From Candidatus Zambryskibacteria bacterium RIFCSPLOWO2_02_FULL_39_14 (GTDB lineage: Bacteria; Patescibacteriota; Minisyncoccia; Phycocordibacterales; Zambryskibacteraceae): a stretch of DNA of 6,282 nucleotides. The translations under genes were made by a program, and so were the position numbers. The notes below the pieces were generated by a model, which was not told the DNA's origin, did not search any database, and saw nothing but the letters and a program-made list of their open reading frames with translations. This document shows positions 5,395 through 6,282 of this stretch, in pieces (position 1 is the stretch's first letter; each line of letters opens with the position of its first letter). The stretch lies in NCBI GenBank assembly GCA_001824135.1, contig MHWM01000010.1:118-6399 (forward strand), in the 5' to 3' direction.

Positions 5395-6282
5395 ATGACC
5401 ACTAAGACTATTGAACAAAAAAAAGAGGGAAAGGATAACCGCCCACCCGTAATAGCGGTATTAGGACATATCGACCATGGCAAATCCACTCTCATAGACT
5501 ACATTAGGAAAACCAATGTGACAGGTTCTGAAGCCGGAGGCATCACACAGCATATAAGCGCTTATGAGATAACTCATACTTCAAAAGACGGACAGAGAAA
5601 ACGGATCACGTTTATAGACACACCCGGACATGAAGCTTTCACAAGTATCCGCACTCGTTGCACCAACATCGCTGATATTGCTGTACTTATTGTTTCTGCA
5701 GAAGATGGGGTAAAACCGCAAACACTCGAGGTCTACAAATACATTAAGGAATGTTCTCTACCTTATCTTGTGGCTATCACCAAAGTAGATAAGCCTTCTG
5801 CTGATATAGCGCGCACTAAACAAAATTTGGCAGAAAATGGAATCTATGTAGAAGGATACGGCGGTAACATACCGGTCATTGAGATATCGGCAGTCTCTGG
5901 TAAAGGTGTTGATGAATTCCTAGATATGATCGCTTTAATGTCTGAACTTGAGGGTAAAACTGCCGAGAAAGACACGCTCGGTTCTGGAGTAATTATAGAA
6001 AGTCGACTCGATCCAAAGAGAGGTATCACAGCTGTCGGTGTGATAAAAAATGGGACAATACGCTGTGGATTATTTGCTGCCTCTAGTGGTGCTGTAGCAC
6101 CTATACGATTTTTCTTCGATGCGGAAGGAAACACTGTGGATGAACTTAGCTTCTCGAGTCCGATACAGATCATAGGTTGGGATAAGATGCCAAATATAGG
6201 CGCAGAATTCAAAACATTTTTGAAGAAAGATGAGGCAATTTCATTTGCTAAAGAAACTGAAATTAATTCGGATGTAACCAAA
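5395..6282 (+). CDS. infB: Translation initiation factor IF-2 (5' part, runs off window)
   Basis: IF-2 is the GTPase that brings initiator fMet-tRNA to the ribosome and promotes subunit joining. The 296 codons seen stay open to the window edge. The GTPase domain starts almost at the N-terminus: G1 GHIDHGKST (24-32), G2 GGITQH (48-53), G3 DTPGHEAF (75-82), G4 TKVD (129-132) and G5 SAVSGKG (165-171). A beta-barrel domain II follows from about residue 196, with GVIIESRLDPKRG and IIGWDKMPNIGAEF. GGITQH, DTPGHEAF and this last segment are typical of IF-2 rather than other translational GTPases. The N-terminal domains of E. coli IF-2 are absent: an in-frame stop lies 12 nt before the ATG, so this is not a start-site error. 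G4 has Thr where Asn is usual. The C-terminal domains lie outside the window. It is divergent from the desulfurase gene, with 57-60 nt between the starts. Confidence 0.96.
   Translation, partial: MTTKTIEQKKEGKDNRPPVIAVLGHIDHGKSTLIDYIRKTNVTGSEAGGITQHISAYEITHTSKDGQRKRITFIDTPGHEAFTSIRTRCTNIADIAVLIVSAEDGVKPQTLEVYKYIKECSLPYLVAITKVDKPSADIARTKQNLAENGIYVEGYGGNIPVIEISAVSGKGVDEFLDMIALMSELEGKTAEKDTLGSGVIIESRLDPKRGITAVGVIKNGTIRCGLFAASSGAVAPIRFFFDAEGNTVDELSFSSPIQIIGWDKMPNIGAEFKTFLKKDEAISFAKETEINSDVTK

Noticed and set aside
5844..6281. Minus-strand open frame opposite infB
   Set aside because: It lies entirely within the conserved IF-2 coding region and is a shadow frame.
1..6282. CRISPR array, complete insertion sequence or retron
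   Set aside because: No regularly spaced direct repeats, transposase, terminal inverted repeats or reverse transcriptase were seen.

Overview
The window looks like a chromosomal segment from a Candidate Phyla Radiation (Patescibacteria) bacterium, most likely of the Parcubacteria group. This rests on the moderately AT-rich coding DNA, a very short N-terminus on translation initiation factor IF-2, the small divergent GC-rich palindromes between genes, a tRNA gene without an encoded CCA, and the way -10 boxes sit directly in front of start codons. The three complete genes end in TAA or TAG and nothing requires UGA recoding. The assignment is inference; no 16S rRNA or other marker is present.

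Layout from left to right. Positions 1-124 hold no gene, only a strong hairpin with a T-tract. A DUF3800 protein (125-769, minus) is divergent from the remains of a serine recombinase (from 791, plus), whose first ~36 codons are recognisable before the frame runs into unrelated GC-rich, hairpin-bearing sequence. This is the accessory, degraded part of the window. A tRNA-Tyr(GTA) gene (1054-1137, minus) follows, with its own promoter and a weak terminator. Back to back with it is an independently transcribed, highly structured RNA (about 1268-1443, plus), which I could not place in any family. It has a promoter, a closed terminal stem, several small hairpins and an intrinsic terminator.

The right half is housekeeping. 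A Clp/Hsp100 disaggregase gene (1469-4144, minus) lies 5 nt downstream of a NifS/IscS-type cysteine desulfurase gene (4150-5334, minus). Divergent from these is the 5' part of infB (5395 to the window edge, plus). The Clp protein is the most interesting coding feature: it has the long coiled-coil M-domain of ClpB, but also an IGF tripeptide loop in the second ATPase domain where ClpA and ClpC carry the ClpP-docking loop. It may therefore couple disaggregation to proteolysis.

Promoters share a pattern. TTGCAA or a similar -35 box, a 16-17 nt spacer and a TATAAT-like -10 box occur ahead of the desulfurase, clpB, tRNA-Tyr and the structured RNA. For the recombinase remnant, the desulfurase and clpB the -10 box ends only 6-7 nt before the ATG, so these mRNAs are predicted to be leaderless.
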